Of a stretch of DNA of 64,000 nucleotides, positions 26,636 through 35,986 are shown one piece after another. Source of the DNA: Candidatus Heimdallarchaeota archaeon (GTDB lineage: Archaea; Asgardarchaeota; Heimdallarchaeia; Heimdallarchaeales; Heimdallarchaeaceae); the NCBI GenBank assembly GCA_030668875.1, contig DAOVER010000015.1, positions 1-64,000 on the forward strand, read 5' to 3'. Both the position numbers and the translations under genes were made by a program. Position 1 is the first letter of the stretch. The number at the start of each line of letters is the position of its first letter. The notes below the pieces were generated by a model. The model was not told where the DNA came from. It was given only the letters and a program-made list of their open reading frames with translations, and did not search any database.

Positions 26636-28354
26636 ATGTTGAGTAACAAAGAACTTTATCGAATATCAAAAAGGGTTTATCGCGAAGGCATTCTTCATGG
26701 ACAACTGCAATCTGCAGGCAGTGACCAAGCTCGTTTTTTGGAGAAAATTGACAAAGATAAAATGCAAAGATCGCCAGATATCATTTTAAAAGCCATGTCT
26801 GCTCTATATATTTTCGGTTTAGTTACAATTCCAATATTCGCTCTAATAACAATCCATTCAACTTTAAGTAGTGGAATAGATTCTAACTGGGTAGCTTTTG
26901 TAGGAAGTCTTTCTGTAAGTGGATTTCTTGTGATGCAACCAGCTGTTCTTTTGATTTTTTCGATTATGTTCTCATGGGGTATAATGTCTGGAGGTCCATA
27001 CAAATGGATTCATACTCTACCCTTTGGTAAAAAGGATATAGAGCGGATTGGATTTTTCACTTTCCTTAGAAGTATAAATATCCAATTAATATCCATGTCC
27101 TTAGTTCTCCCTGCTGGTATTGTGGTGAGCATTGTGCTGGTATTAGGTTCAGAAATTAGTGTTCTTAGTCTAGTATTGCTAATAATTACTAGTTTGTTAT
27201 TCTCTATAATAAACCTAGTTTTTAGTCTAAGTCTTTTGGTAATTATAAGCAGAAAAATGGCTTTAATTATGGGAGATCAAGAAATTAATAGCCGAAAGAC
27301 AAATATTATTCGCATTGTGAGTATGGTACTCTATATGATCGTAGCAATGGGAGTAATGTATCTTATACAAATAGCTATAGCTAAAATTCCAGAACTTTAT
27401 GTTTTGCAGAGTTGGTCAGCTGATACAACTAATATATTAAATATCATCCTTAGCATTATTCCATTTCCTTTTGCAGGAGGATACTTGTTAACAATTCTGG
27501 CTATGGATTTTTCAAATGTTAATAGATTCTTATTAGGTGGTTCGATTCTTGGTATTATTCTCTTCATTTTTCTTACATACTTTGTCTACGGAAAAGCTCT
27601 TTCAACTTTAAGAAATATAACTTCTACAGAACTAAAAAAATACAGCAAGAAGAAGAAGGAAGTTTTTGTAAAGGATATCACGATTAATACAACTGGACCT
27701 ACACTAGCTTTTCTCAAAAGAGATTTTGCAATAATTACAAGAGAGATGAGCTCAATCATGATACTAATTATGCCTTTTATGATACCACTCTATATGCTCT
27801 TCTTACCTATGGATGATCAAATGACCATAGGTCCTGCAGGACTCTCAATTGTGATGATTATCATGCTTTTTTATGTTTCAATGGTTTCTGTCATGCTTGT
27901 AGTGGGTCTTACAAACATCGAATCTGGTGGAACTACAATTACAGCTTCTCTACCGATTTCAGTAAGAGATCAAGTGAAAGCTAAAGCACCTCATTTTGTA
28001 GGAACTATACCACTTGCATTAATTGTAGCCATTCTAGTGAGAATTGGAACTCCACAATTTACAACGATGATTTCTTTTGCTTTAGCATTTTTACCTGTTA
28101 TACCGATCATATGTCTAGCTAGTTTGTTTTTCAAAGCATTTCTATTTGGTAAAATGAAACATAAAATTGTTTTAGAAGAAATTAAAAGTGAAAAGAAGTT
28201 CGTGAAAAATGTTCTTGTAATTGCTTTTACATTTGTATTAATGGGTGTTTTCGTATTTGCCTCAGCTTTTGGCTTCCTTTCCCTTGGAATAGCAGAAGTT
28301 GTCGCAGCAATACTATTGTATATAGCGTATAATATTATGTTTCCGAAACAATAG
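26636..28354 (+). CDS. ABC-2-type transporter permease
   Basis: 572 aa with about 12-13 hydrophobic helices in two blocks (residues about 50-320 and 370-570). A cytosolic region with KKYSKKKKE-like basic stretch links them, and a soluble N-terminus (about 45 residues) precedes the first helix. It is coupled to the ATPase 6 bp upstream. The two-block layout suggests a fused permease pair, so one gene would provide both halves. Substrate unknown. Confidence 0.75.
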   Translation: MLSNKELYRISKRVYREGILHGQLQSAGSDQARFLEKIDKDKMQRSPDIILKAMSALYIFGLVTIPIFALITIHSTLSSGIDSNWVAFVGSLSVSGFLVMQPAVLLIFSIMFSWGIMSGGPYKWIHTLPFGKKDIERIGFFTFLRSINIQLISMSLVLPAGIVVSIVLVLGSEISVLSLVLLIITSLLFSIINLVFSLSLLVIISRKMALIMGDQEINSRKTNIIRIVSMVLYMIVAMGVMYLIQIAIAKIPELYVLQSWSADTTNILNIILSIIPFPFAGGYLLTILAMDFSNVNRFLLGGSILGIILFIFLTYFVYGKALSTLRNITSTELKKYSKKKKEVFVKDITINTTGPTLAFLKRDFAIITREMSSIMILIMPFMIPLYMLFLPMDDQMTIGPAGLSIVMIIMLFYVSMVSVMLVVGLTNIESGGTTITASLPISVRDQVKAKAPHFVGTIPLALIVAILVRIGTPQFTTMISFALAFLPVIPIICLASLFFKAFLFGKMKHKIVLEEIKSEKKFVKNVLVIAFTFVLMGVFVFASAFGFLSLGIAEVVAAILLYIAYNIMFPKQ

Positions 28355-28451
28355 ATATCAGTTATTTTCTATTGTTTTTCATCATTTTTTCTTGAAAATA
28401 CATAAATACAAGCTATCTTACTCTTATTTTCCCTAATTATGAGGACAAAAA

Positions 28452-29480
28452 ATGAAAATACTACTTACTGGAGCTTTTGGCAATGTTGGAGAACATGCTT
28501 TACTTGAGTTATCTAAGAAAAATTACCATATTCGTTGTTTCGATATAAAAGAGAGAAAGACAAAGAAAGTATATGAAATTGTTAGCAAAAAATGCTCTTT
28601 TGAAACAGTATGGGGGGACATAAGGAATCAAGAAATAGTAAATGAGATAGTGAAGGATATTGATTGCATTATTCATTTAGCAGCTATCATTCCTCCACGA
28701 GCTGATGATGAACCAGTATATGCGTTTGAAGTGAATGTTGAAGGTACACGTAACCTTATCAAAGCTGCAAGTAAAGAGAATAAACCTCCAAAATTTATAT
28801 TCACAAGTTCTATAGCACTTTATGGTTCAAGAATGCATATTAAACCACCAAGAAAGGTTGGAGAAACGCCTAAACCAATAGATCATGATGAATATGCTAA
28901 ACACAAATTAGAAATGGAGGAAATTCTGAGAAAAAGTCCTTTGCGATGGGTTATATTACGAATGGGTGCAATACCTTCTTTACGAATGCCAATTAAGGTT
29001 CCTCCTTTAATGTATGAAGTACCTTTTGATCAGAGATTGGAATTCATCGATCCTAGAGATGCGGGATTAGCATGTGTAAATGCAGTTGAAGCTGATATAG
29101 AAAAAACAATTATGAATACTGCTGGTGGAAAGAGCTGTCAAATAACGGCTGGGGATTATATCTATTCTATATTGAACAGTTTTGGAGTAGGTCCAATTCC
29201 CAAGGAAGTTTTTAAGTATCCTAATAAAGATGATGAATGGTTTCATACAGATTTTATGTATACTAAAGATTCACAGGATATTCTGCAGTATCAGAGATAT
29301 AATATGGATGATTTCACAAACGAATTTGAAAAAAGAATAAGGTTCATTAGACAAATAATTAGAGTCTTTAGCCCCTTAGCAAAACTCTTTCTAGTTCTAA
29401 GATCACCTTATTATTTCAAAAATAAAAGGAGAATTAGAAGAAATGAAGTTGTTTATTTTCCACCAAGTTTTGATATTTAG
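28452..29480 (+). CDS. NAD-dependent epimerase/dehydratase (extended SDR)
   Basis: 342 aa. Rossmann motif LLTGAFGNVGEHAL (GxxGxxG), the dinucleotide loop HLAAIIPP, IFTSSIALYGS and the catalytic YAKHK (YxxxK at about residue 152). The C-terminal part binds the substrate, typically a sugar nucleotide; a specific sugar cannot be named. GAGGA lies 7 nt before ATG as ribosome-binding site. It converges with the oxidoreductase at 29530. Confidence 0.85.
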   Translation: MKILLTGAFGNVGEHALLELSKKNYHIRCFDIKERKTKKVYEIVSKKCSFETVWGDIRNQEIVNEIVKDIDCIIHLAAIIPPRADDEPVYAFEVNVEGTRNLIKAASKENKPPKFIFTSSIALYGSRMHIKPPRKVGETPKPIDHDEYAKHKLEMEEILRKSPLRWVILRMGAIPSLRMPIKVPPLMYEVPFDQRLEFIDPRDAGLACVNAVEADIEKTIMNTAGGKSCQITAGDYIYSILNSFGVGPIPKEVFKYPNKDDEWFHTDFMYTKDSQDILQYQRYNMDDFTNEFEKRIRFIRQIIRVFSPLAKLFLVLRSPYYFKNKRRIRRNEVVYFPPSFDI

Positions 29481-29529
29481 AAAGTATGTCTTGTTTTAAC
29501 ATTCCAATCATGAATTTATGTTACTATAG

Positions 29530-30903
29530 TTATTTTCTTAATTCTTCCAATTTTACAACCCTTTCTTCAAGTCTTGAAATGTCAGAAGCGAACGCTATTA
29601 GATGTGATTCTAATGCTTCTCTTGCTTCAGATAGAGTTTCTTTGGTTTGAGTTTTTACACTATGGATAAATGCAGCCATTAGTCTATCGTCTCCTCCTCC
29701 ATGTCCAGAAACTATTCCGGTTTGATGAATCAAAGTTTCCTTTCCAGTATGTGCATTAAGTAATTTTATTTTTTCTCCTGAAATTAGAAATTCCCCAACA
29801 ATAGTAGCTTTTGTCCCATCTATCCTTAGTGTTCTTCCTTCTTCGTAAGAGAAACCATGTAGTGTGAAACTAGCAGTTACTTTATTCTCAAATTCAATAT
29901 TCACTACTTGATGATCAACAACTGTGTGATCATCGATAGCATAAACACACTTTCCAAAATTTGTTTCTTTGAGTGCTTTCATTTTTCCTTCGTAAGAGAG
30001 ATCTTCTGCGATGACACTAACTGGCCATCCGTTATACTTTCGAACTTTCTTGAAAATACTAAGATCCTTGAGTTTAGGAAAACGCAATATCAATTTTGAC
30101 ATTAACTTATCGAATGTAGGTCCACCTTTACTTGAAGCCTGCAACAAAGGTACAATGTCGATATAGATCCTTGGAGCAAAGTAGAGGCAAGAATCTGAAA
30201 CAGGACATCCTTCCACACATCTGTCTGGAGCACCTTCAGGTTGATTATGTTTTCCGAAGAATATCTGCGACCCAAAGGAACTAACTTTCTTTGCTTTGCT
30301 ACCTATGAACCAATAGAGGATATCAAGATCATGACACGATTTAGCCAAAATCATCGGGCTAGTCTCTTCACGATTGTGCCAATGTCCTCTTATATATGAA
30401 TGGGCATAATGAAATGAGGAGACATTTTCTCTTAATGATATGTTTGCTATCTTTCCTATTTTACCAGAAGATATGATTTCCTTTATTTTTGTGAAGAACT
30501 CGGTATATCGCAAAACGTGACAAATTTGTAGGATATTACCAGTTTTCTCAGCAACTTCAACTAACTTTTTGCAATCCTTAATAGATACTGCCATAGGTTT
30601 CTCCAATAAGACATCATAACCTCTCTCCAGGGCAAGAATTGCTGGTTTAAAGTGCATTGTGTCTTGAGTTGTAATAACTGCAATATCTGCGATTTTTTGT
30701 TGTGCAAAGATGTCTTCCCAAGTTGTGAAACAATTTTCTTTTTTAATACCATGTTTTTGCTTGAAAATATTTCTGCGCTCTTCATTCGGCTCAGCTACTG
30801 CAACAAACTTTATTTCATTTGGGTGCCTTAAAGCATAATTTCCATAGATGTCTGCTCCTCTATCACCTGCTCCAATAACAATAGCTTTCAAGATATCTGA
30901 CAT
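29530..30903 (-). CDS. Gfo/Idh/MocA family oxidoreductase
   Basis: 457 aa. The Rossmann start AIVIGAGDRGADIYG and the family motif LLEKPMAV (EKP at about residue 95) with HVLRY identify it. The substrate half contains EDLSYEGKMKALKET and a cysteine cluster CVEGCPVSDSC (Cx3Cx5C) at about residue 230. That cluster occurs in one subgroup of the family and may bind metal. Family members oxidise sugars, inositols or reduce biliverdin-like compounds with NAD(P). The actual substrate is unknown. Confidence 0.85.
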   Translation of the reverse strand: MSDILKAIVIGAGDRGADIYGNYALRHPNEIKFVAVAEPNEERRNIFKQKHGIKKENCFTTWEDIFAQQKIADIAVITTQDTMHFKPAILALERGYDVLLEKPMAVSIKDCKKLVEVAEKTGNILQICHVLRYTEFFTKIKEIISSGKIGKIANISLRENVSSFHYAHSYIRGHWHNREETSPMILAKSCHDLDILYWFIGSKAKKVSSFGSQIFFGKHNQPEGAPDRCVEGCPVSDSCLYFAPRIYIDIVPLLQASSKGGPTFDKLMSKLILRFPKLKDLSIFKKVRKYNGWPVSVIAEDLSYEGKMKALKETNFGKCVYAIDDHTVVDHQVVNIEFENKVTASFTLHGFSYEEGRTLRIDGTKATIVGEFLISGEKIKLLNAHTGKETLIHQTGIVSGHGGGDDRLMAAFIHSVKTQTKETLSEAREALESHLIAFASDISRLEERVVKLEELRK

Positions 30904-30979
30904 TCTTTTCAGTTGTAAAGATACAATTAGGCTTATATCTTTTTTCTAAAAATTGGAAGAAGAGGGATGAATTAACAGC

Positions 30980-32125
30980 TTATATTTCTTGGATTTCTTC
31001 TTTTATAATGACATTTCGCTTTGCTAATTCTTCAATTATTGCAGTGTATGTTTCAAGGTGTTTTCCAAGATACTCGGGAGGGATAATTCCTTTCTCGTCA
31101 TAAACACCTTCTATGATCTGTTTAACAATAACAGTACAAGTGTAACCTGTTGTTCTAGCCATAGAAATGACTTTCTTTTCTTTATCATATTTATCAAGCA
31201 TATAATATGAGTAGCGGAGTTTCTTCTCACCTTTTATCCCCTCAACAATAATTTTCATTACGGTAAGGTCTTTATCTTCTTCTTCCATTTTCCATTTGTC
31301 GAATAAGAGTTTTGAAGTAAGATCAATAGGTCTGATTTCTTTTCCATTTATCTTAATAGTTTTTTTATCAAAAAATCCTGTTTCTCTCAACATTTTCATT
31401 TTTTCTATATGCCCAGGATAACGTAGAGTTTTTTCTTTCATGAAAGGAACATTCATAGTTCTGAGTAGTGTTCGTAATCCATCAGTGTTAAAAGCTTCAA
31501 GAGTTCCAATACCAGTAAATTCCAATAATTCTGGCTCGGAAAGAGCTTGTTTTACTACTATCTCACTATTTTCTACATATCTTGCTAATCTAGTATATTC
31601 TTCTAAGACATCAATTGGGCTAAAAGGCGCTTTGTATTCGAAAGGCCAATCACGAATAATTGGTAATCCTCCAACATAACACAAGAAATTTCGTGTTTCT
31701 TCTAGAACGCTATAAACATGACCCAAAATAATATTGCTTAAACCTGGAGCAACACCAGCATCAATAACTGCTGTTACTCCTTTCTCTTTGGCTAACTCAT
31801 CCAACTCGAAAGGGTCTTCTCCAAAGAAAGAAATATCTACAATATTTTTTCCTGATTCAATTACCGCTTTTACAGATTGATATCCCATGAATCCAGGCAA
31901 AGCTCCCACTACAATATCATATCCGACTACTATCTCTTTGATAACATTAACATTTGATAAATCAGCACAAATGCCGTGAATGTTATATTGAGCAGTTATC
32001 TCATCCAGTGTTTCTTGGTTAACATCGACAAGAGAAACATCATTGTTTATATCTTCAGCAAGATCCCTTGCAATAACATTTCCAACTAAACCTGCACCTA
32101 AAACGATTATTTTCAAATCTAGCAC
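30980..32125 (-). CDS. Saccharopine-dehydrogenase-like oxidoreductase (LYS9-type)
   Basis: 381 aa. KIIVLGAGLVGNVIARDL binds the cofactor, followed by VSLVDVN and DIVVGALPGFMGYQSV. The central and C-terminal parts, with DAGVAPGLSNIILGH and GTLEAFNTDGLRTLL, match the saccharopine dehydrogenase/homospermidine-synthase-like group. The start is GTG 32125; TTG at 32116, with AAGGTG 6 nt upstream, is the better-supported alternative (it begins KIIVLGAG directly). In archaea such proteins often work in lysine or unknown amino-acid metabolism; the reaction is not assignable here. Confidence 0.8.
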   Translation of the reverse strand: MLDLKIIVLGAGLVGNVIARDLAEDINNDVSLVDVNQETLDEITAQYNIHGICADLSNVNVIKEIVVGYDIVVGALPGFMGYQSVKAVIESGKNIVDISFFGEDPFELDELAKEKGVTAVIDAGVAPGLSNIILGHVYSVLEETRNFLCYVGGLPIIRDWPFEYKAPFSPIDVLEEYTRLARYVENSEIVVKQALSEPELLEFTGIGTLEAFNTDGLRTLLRTMNVPFMKEKTLRYPGHIEKMKMLRETGFFDKKTIKINGKEIRPIDLTSKLLFDKWKMEEEDKDLTVMKIIVEGIKGEKKLRYSYYMLDKYDKEKKVISMARTTGYTCTVIVKQIIEGVYDEKGIIPPEYLGKHLETYTAIIEELAKRNVIIKEEIQEI

Positions 32126-32149
32126 CTTAGATTATTTGGTTGTATTAGA

Positions 32150-32257
32150 GTGAATAAGAAGAAGTTAAAAGAGTTACTACGTCAAAGCGGATTTAAGTCA
32201 GTCAACTATGGGCTCTACTTCTTCATTAGAAAGATCATGATAATTACACTAATTTGA
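32150..32257 (+). pseudogene. Short relic resembling the C-terminus of a methyltransferase
   Basis: A 35-aa frame from GTG reads KKKLKELLRQSGFKSVNYGL then YFFIRK. The pattern LL-x(2)-(S/A)GF-x-x-(V)-x-x-(Y)...FF resembles the last helix/strand of class I methyltransferases. It has no upstream methyltransferase body and lies in the 220-bp gap between two minus-strand genes. Could be chance. Confidence 0.25.
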
Positions 32258-32348
32258 AATCTAATGTTCTGATTCTAGAATACCTGTTTCTTCTTCAAAG
32301 TGAAGAATGAAAGAAAGAAATGATGAACTGTTTCAGCTAACATTGTTG

Positions 32349-32885
32349 TTAACTTATCTTCTTAAATACCAAAACTTTTTTTGTTTTTTCTTTTAGCTCA
32401 AATAAATTATCTTTTGTTATATTTTGGATTAGTTTTTCTTCGGATATTTGCCATCTTTGTATGGAAATACAACCATCATTCTTTAGAATTCTATACATCT
32501 CCGTTAATACTTTATCAAGAAATTTATTTAGAAAGTGCATGAAACCAAAAAGAAATGCTAAATCAATACTATTGTTATCTAAAGATGTTTCTGTAACATC
32601 TTCTAATAATGGTTTAACATTCTTGACACCAGTTTTATTAATTTTCTTTTCAATTTTTTTAATCGCATAAGGGTTAATATCATTCGCATAAATTATGCCT
32701 TCTTCACCAACGATTTTAGCAGCTGGAATAGTAAAAAAACCCGGACCACAACCAACTTCTAGAACATGTTGACCTGTTTTTAATCCAGCCGGAATGAGCA
32801 GTTTTTTTGGGTTCATAAATAAACTATACATTTTCTCGTGAATAAAAGAAGTCATTACAAAAGCTGTTTTTTCATGAAATGACAT
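32349..32885 (-). CDS. Class I SAM-dependent methyltransferase
   Basis: About 178 aa from ATG 32885 (MSFHEKTAF). Motif I VLEVGCGPGFFTIPAA, then IIYANDINPYAI and DLAFLFGFMHFL/MYRILKNDGCI are the family marks. An in-frame upstream extension (to 32933) lies within the previous gene and lacks homology, so the later ATG, with AGGGGAT upstream, is preferred. It starts 1 nt after the stop of the ATC-hydrolase-like gene: the two are one operon. Paralogue of 15779-16339. Confidence 0.85.
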   Translation of the reverse strand: MSFHEKTAFVMTSFIHEKMYSLFMNPKKLLIPAGLKTGQHVLEVGCGPGFFTIPAAKIVGEEGIIYANDINPYAIKKIEKKINKTGVKNVKPLLEDVTETSLDNNSIDLAFLFGFMHFLNKFLDKVLTEMYRILKNDGCISIQRWQISEEKLIQNITKDNLFELKEKTKKVLVFKKIS

Positions 32886-32886
32886 A

Positions 32887-33504
32887 CTATCCCCTCTTTT
32901 CACAAACAAACTCACAATATTCATTGCCTTCAAAAATAGTTTTACCTATTCCATCTCTATGAAATACAACTTTATCAGGGCAATAAATGTTGTACAATGC
33001 ATTATCGACGTTACACATTATCTTTGTAATCTCAGGTACTCCAAGTCTTTTGAAAAGTCCACTATGCATACAGCTTTTAACTCTGAAATGGTATTTTTTC
33101 TCTGAAGATTCAATGATTTCTATTCTATTTGCTCTTGTTGGACCTTCTGCAATCGCTATTTCATGATATTTTTTTAAGTTTTCAAATGAACGATTTGTTT
33201 CAGCATAGCGAAAATTCCCTAATTGAACAGATATTGCTACAGGTGTAATAATAGCTTGAATTGTTGATAAGGCCCTTTTTTCATCGGTCTTTTTCTTTAA
33301 GATCAGATACATTGATGAGATTAAAGCTACTTGCTTTTTTATGTCACCAGGCATTTTTTTTGGTAACTTCCTTTCCAAACTAGGAACTTTCATCAATGTT
33401 TTTATTAGAAACCAAAATGGTCTTTTAATATATCCTATTATTCCTCCATAAGCTATCAGAATAGTCGATGGTTTTGCTTTATTTTCAATAGATGTTTTCA
33501 ACAT
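32887..33504 (-). CDS. ATC-hydrolase-like protein (PF14196-type)
   Basis: About 205 aa from ATG 33504 (MLKTSIENK). The C-terminal half, CMHSGLFKRLGVPEI then MCNVDNALYN, HRDGIGKTIFEG and YCEFVCE, follows the L-2-amino-thiazoline-4-carboxylate hydrolase-like pattern (Cys near the start, C-x2-D, G-x-x-x-C-x-F). Whether it hydrolyses ATC is not known; many members are unstudied. ATG 33537 is an alternative, but the TATA-like ATATTAATAAG at about 33540 places the transcript start nearer 33518, favouring 33504. Confidence 0.65.
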   Translation of the reverse strand: MLKTSIENKAKPSTILIAYGGIIGYIKRPFWFLIKTLMKVPSLERKLPKKMPGDIKKQVALISSMYLILKKKTDEKRALSTIQAIITPVAISVQLGNFRYAETNRSFENLKKYHEIAIAEGPTRANRIEIIESSEKKYHFRVKSCMHSGLFKRLGVPEITKIMCNVDNALYNIYCPDKVVFHRDGIGKTIFEGNEYCEFVCEKRG

Positions 33505-33621
33505 AGTTGATACCAATATAGGTATATGCGCAAACACTTATTAATATTTCTGTATTGAACAAATAATTCTAGGAATATTTCTAAATTCTTTTTCATATTG
33601 TTTAAGTGAATCATTAATTAA

Positions 33622-33657
33622 TTGATGATTGTGTAAAACTCGATGTAAATCAAGGAG
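33622..33657 (+). repeat. Repeated 5' block before small membrane gene 1
   Basis: TTGATGATT ... ATGTAAATCAAGGAG. The 15-mer ATGTAAATCAAGGAG (33643-33657) recurs at 34358-34372, before gene 2. A diverged form starts at 36501 (ATGTAAAT...GGAGG) before gene 6. It includes the GGAG ribosome-binding site and appears to have duplicated with the genes. Confidence 0.65.
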
Positions 33658-34170
33658 TTGCTAAAGATAAACGAAAACCATCTGGAAAAAGTTGGAGATT
33701 TAGTAGATGTAAATACAAGCGATTTAACAAAGAATAGATTCGGTAAAAAAATAACTCTGGTCTATTATTATTTGATACAATTTTCATTCTTCATATTTTC
33801 TAGCTTAGTAGGACTAGTATTTGGTTTGTATAGTAGACCTATTGCTACTTATCCTTATAGTGGGTTTCCTCAAAGATATATTTATGGATCAATAATATTA
33901 GCAATAACTCATAGTGGAAATCTGGGTTTATCCTACCAACTAAGTAGAAAAAAAAGACTGATATTGAGTAAGAGAGAACCTAAGATATTATCACCCCTTT
34001 ATATATATCCAATAATAGTTCTAAATTTAATTATGTCAACAATAAGTCTTTTTTCAACACATAATTTTGTATTTGATGGAAGTATATTCACTATAGGTAC
34101 TTTGTATGGAGTTTATGAAAAAAAGAACTTGAATATTAAGAAAAATTTCAGTAAGATTAAGAATGCATAA
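33658..34170 (+). CDS. Small three-TM protein, tandem paralogue 1 of 7
   Basis: 170 aa, start TTG 33658 directly after GGAG. Layout shared by the seven: a polar N-terminus (INENHLEKVGDLVDVN, then DLTKN), TM1 (about 30-55), the loop ATYPYSGFPQRYIYG, a TM2-like stretch with HSGNLGLSYQLSRKK, TM3 after SPLYIYP, then TLYGVYEKK and a basic tail. Family not recognised. It is about 70% identical by eye to paralogue 4 over TM1-TM3. Separated from paralogue 2 by 205 bp, so it may have its own promoter. Confidence 0.75.
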   Translation: MLKINENHLEKVGDLVDVNTSDLTKNRFGKKITLVYYYLIQFSFFIFSSLVGLVFGLYSRPIATYPYSGFPQRYIYGSIILAITHSGNLGLSYQLSRKKRLILSKREPKILSPLYIYPIIVLNLIMSTISLFSTHNFVFDGSIFTIGTLYGVYEKKNLNIKKNFSKIKNA

Positions 34171-34329
34171 ACATGAATATACCATTCTGGAAAATAAAAC
34201 TAAACTGTAATTGAGGACTAAAATACTACTCTAAAGATGGTTTAACTATGCAAAAAAATGCTTTATTACTCAAGTTCAAGGAAATTTTTTTATATTCTTT
34301 TGTACACATATAAGTATATAATAAAACAA

Positions 34330-34372
34330 TTGATGATTGATGATTAAGTAAAATTAGATGTAAATCAAGGAG
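34330..34372 (+). repeat. Repeated 5' block before small membrane gene 2
   Basis: TTGATGATTGATGATTAAG ... ATGTAAATCAAGGAG; the last 15 nt are identical to 33643-33657. A TATA-like ACATATAAGTATAT lies about 25 nt further upstream. Confidence 0.65.
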
Positions 34373-34375
34373 TGG

Positions 34376-34816
34376 GTGAGGATAAACGAAGACAAATTAG
34401 AAGAAGTTGGAGATTTAGCAAATGTAAATCCAGATGATCTTAAACAGAAAAGAAAGAAAAAGGTAATAGGACGTCTCATTTTTTACTTTATTCAAATATT
34501 CTTCATTTTATTTTCATCACTACTTGGTTATCTATTTGTTTTATGGGAACACGCTGATAGAACAGCCTACCCCCATGGAATTGCGCCTAGACAGGCATAT
34601 GGTGGACTTTTTACTCTAGTTGGTCTTATTGGTGCTAATGGTACAATTTCCTATTATTATAGAAAGAAAAACAAACTTCGCTATATTGAAATGATACCAG
34701 TTCAAATTGCAAACATTGTAATCTCCTTAATTGGCTTTTATTTTATCTGTGGATTAGTTTATCAACCAGAGGTGTTTGTAGGAACCCCATTATATGGTGT
34801 CTATAGAAAAAATTAG
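34376..34816 (+). CDS. Small three-TM protein, tandem paralogue 2 of 7
   Basis: 146 aa, start GTG 34376. N-terminus INEDKLEEVGDLANVNPDDL, TM1 about 28-52, then TAYPHGIAPRQAYGG, TM2, the RKKNKLRY turn, TM3, and the end PLYGVYRKN: the YGVY motif sits almost at the C-terminus here. It forms a subgroup with paralogue 3 (LF-LWE-AD, RxKNIEVxP-like). It lacks the HGGNxGLSY helix sequence of the others. Confidence 0.72.
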   Translation: MRINEDKLEEVGDLANVNPDDLKQKRKKKVIGRLIFYFIQIFFILFSSLLGYLFVLWEHADRTAYPHGIAPRQAYGGLFTLVGLIGANGTISYYYRKKNKLRYIEMIPVQIANIVISLIGFYFICGLVYQPEVFVGTPLYGVYRKN

Positions 34817-34836
34817 TTTTTCAAAATTTAACTCGC

Positions 34837-34927
34837 ACAAGTTCTAGAAATTTTAAATAATTTTCCATACAGCTACCAGACACTTTGTTTTACAAATTCT
34901 CGGAAACCTTTTAAGTAATTTTGCATA
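34837..34927 (+). repeat. Imperfect direct repeat between paralogues 2 and 3
   Basis: ACAAGTTCTAGAAATTTTAA (34837 on) and ACAAATTCTCGGAAACCTTT (34892 on) begin two related about 34-36 bp units ending TAATTTT(C/G)CATA. Each has an A/T-rich TATA-like core, so this is probably a duplicated promoter segment in the 140-bp gap. Confidence 0.4.
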
Positions 34928-34956
34928 TTTCTTCACAACACATAAAATAATCTAAA

Positions 34957-35463
34957 GTGCATAATAATCCAAATACAGAATGTGATAACTTGAATAAGGG
35001 AAATGTTGAACAAGTTGGAAAACTTGTTGATGTAGATCCATCTGATATCAAACGAAAGAACAGGCGGAAGGTTACTGGGTATGTGATTCATTACTTTGTT
35101 CAAGTTTTTGTCTTTCTATTATCGTCATTATTTGGTTATTTATTCATTCTGTGGGAAAACGCAGATCAATCAAGTTATCCATATGGAACGTTCCCAAGAC
35201 ACCTCTATTTAGGTCCAATAAGTCTATATGGTCTATTTCAAGGTAATGCCATATTTACCTATTTCCACAGAAAAAAACATAAGTTTCGCAACATTGAAGT
35301 ATTTCCAGTAGTATTTGTAAATCTTATAGTCTCTCTCATAAGTTTCTTCATGATTTTTAACGCAATATACCAAGGCCCAGCTCCTACTTTAGGTGTTGCC
35401 GTTGCTTATGGTATTTATGAAAAGGAAAATCCAAGAAGTTTTAAAAAAGTAATGAAAATATGA
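34957..35463 (+). CDS. Small three-TM protein, tandem paralogue 3 of 7
   Basis: 168 aa from GTG 34957; TTG 34990 (LNKGNVEQVGKL) lines up better with the family N-terminus. Features: GKLVDVDPSDI, TM1, SSYPYGTFPRHLYLG, TM2, RKKHKFRNIE, TM3, then VAYGIYEKENP. The motif here is YGIY. The stop overlaps the next gene region (ATGA at 35460). From here the genes run with overlaps or gaps under about 60 bp into the radical-SAM gene. Confidence 0.72.
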   Translation: MHNNPNTECDNLNKGNVEQVGKLVDVDPSDIKRKNRRKVTGYVIHYFVQVFVFLLSSLFGYLFILWENADQSSYPYGTFPRHLYLGPISLYGLFQGNAIFTYFHRKKHKFRNIEVFPVVFVNLIVSLISFFMIFNAIYQGPAPTLGVAVAYGIYEKENPRSFKKVMKI

Positions 35464-35477
35464 AGGAGTTTACACTA

Positions 35478-35972
35478 ATGAACAAAGAAAAATTATCTAA
35501 GGTAGGAGCTTTAACCGAGTTAAAATCTGAGGATATAACTCCGAAAAAGATTAGAAAGAATTTAACTTTAGCTTATTATTATATTATACAGTTTGTATTC
35601 TTCATATTTTCAAGCCTTGTTGGAGTTGTTTTTGGTTTGTATGGCAACTCTCTTTCTTTCTATCCCTATAATGCTTTTCCTCAAAGATATCTCTATGGAT
35701 CAATAATATTAGCAATAACCCATGGAGGTAATTTTGGTCTATCTTACCAATTAAGTAGAAAAAAAAGGTTGATGTTGAGCAAAAGTGAACCTAAGGTGTT
35801 ATCTCCTGTCTATATATATCCGGCAATTGTTCTAAATTTTCTCCTATCAACAATAAGTCTTTTCTCAATACATAACTTAGTAACCAACGGAAGTCCATTA
35901 ACTATGAATACTCTTTATGGTGTATTTTCTAAAGGAAAATCTAATAGAATTAGGAAAATCATGAAAAAATGA
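35478..35972 (+). CDS. Small three-TM protein, tandem paralogue 4 of 7
   Basis: Start chosen at ATG 35478 (MNKEKLSKVG), 9 nt after AAGGAG; ATG 35460 overlaps the upstream stop but is itself just 5' of that ribosome-binding site. About 164 aa: ALTELKSEDITPKK, TM1, SFYPYNAFPQRYLYG, HGGNFGLSYQLSRKKR, SPVYIYP, TM3, TLYGVFSKG. Closest to paralogue 1. The motif is YGVF. Confidence 0.75.
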   Translation: MNKEKLSKVGALTELKSEDITPKKIRKNLTLAYYYIIQFVFFIFSSLVGVVFGLYGNSLSFYPYNAFPQRYLYGSIILAITHGGNFGLSYQLSRKKRLMLSKSEPKVLSPVYIYPAIVLNFLLSTISLFSIHNLVTNGSPLTMNTLYGVFSKGKSNRIRKIMKK

Positions 35973-35986
35973 AAGAGGTTATAAAA

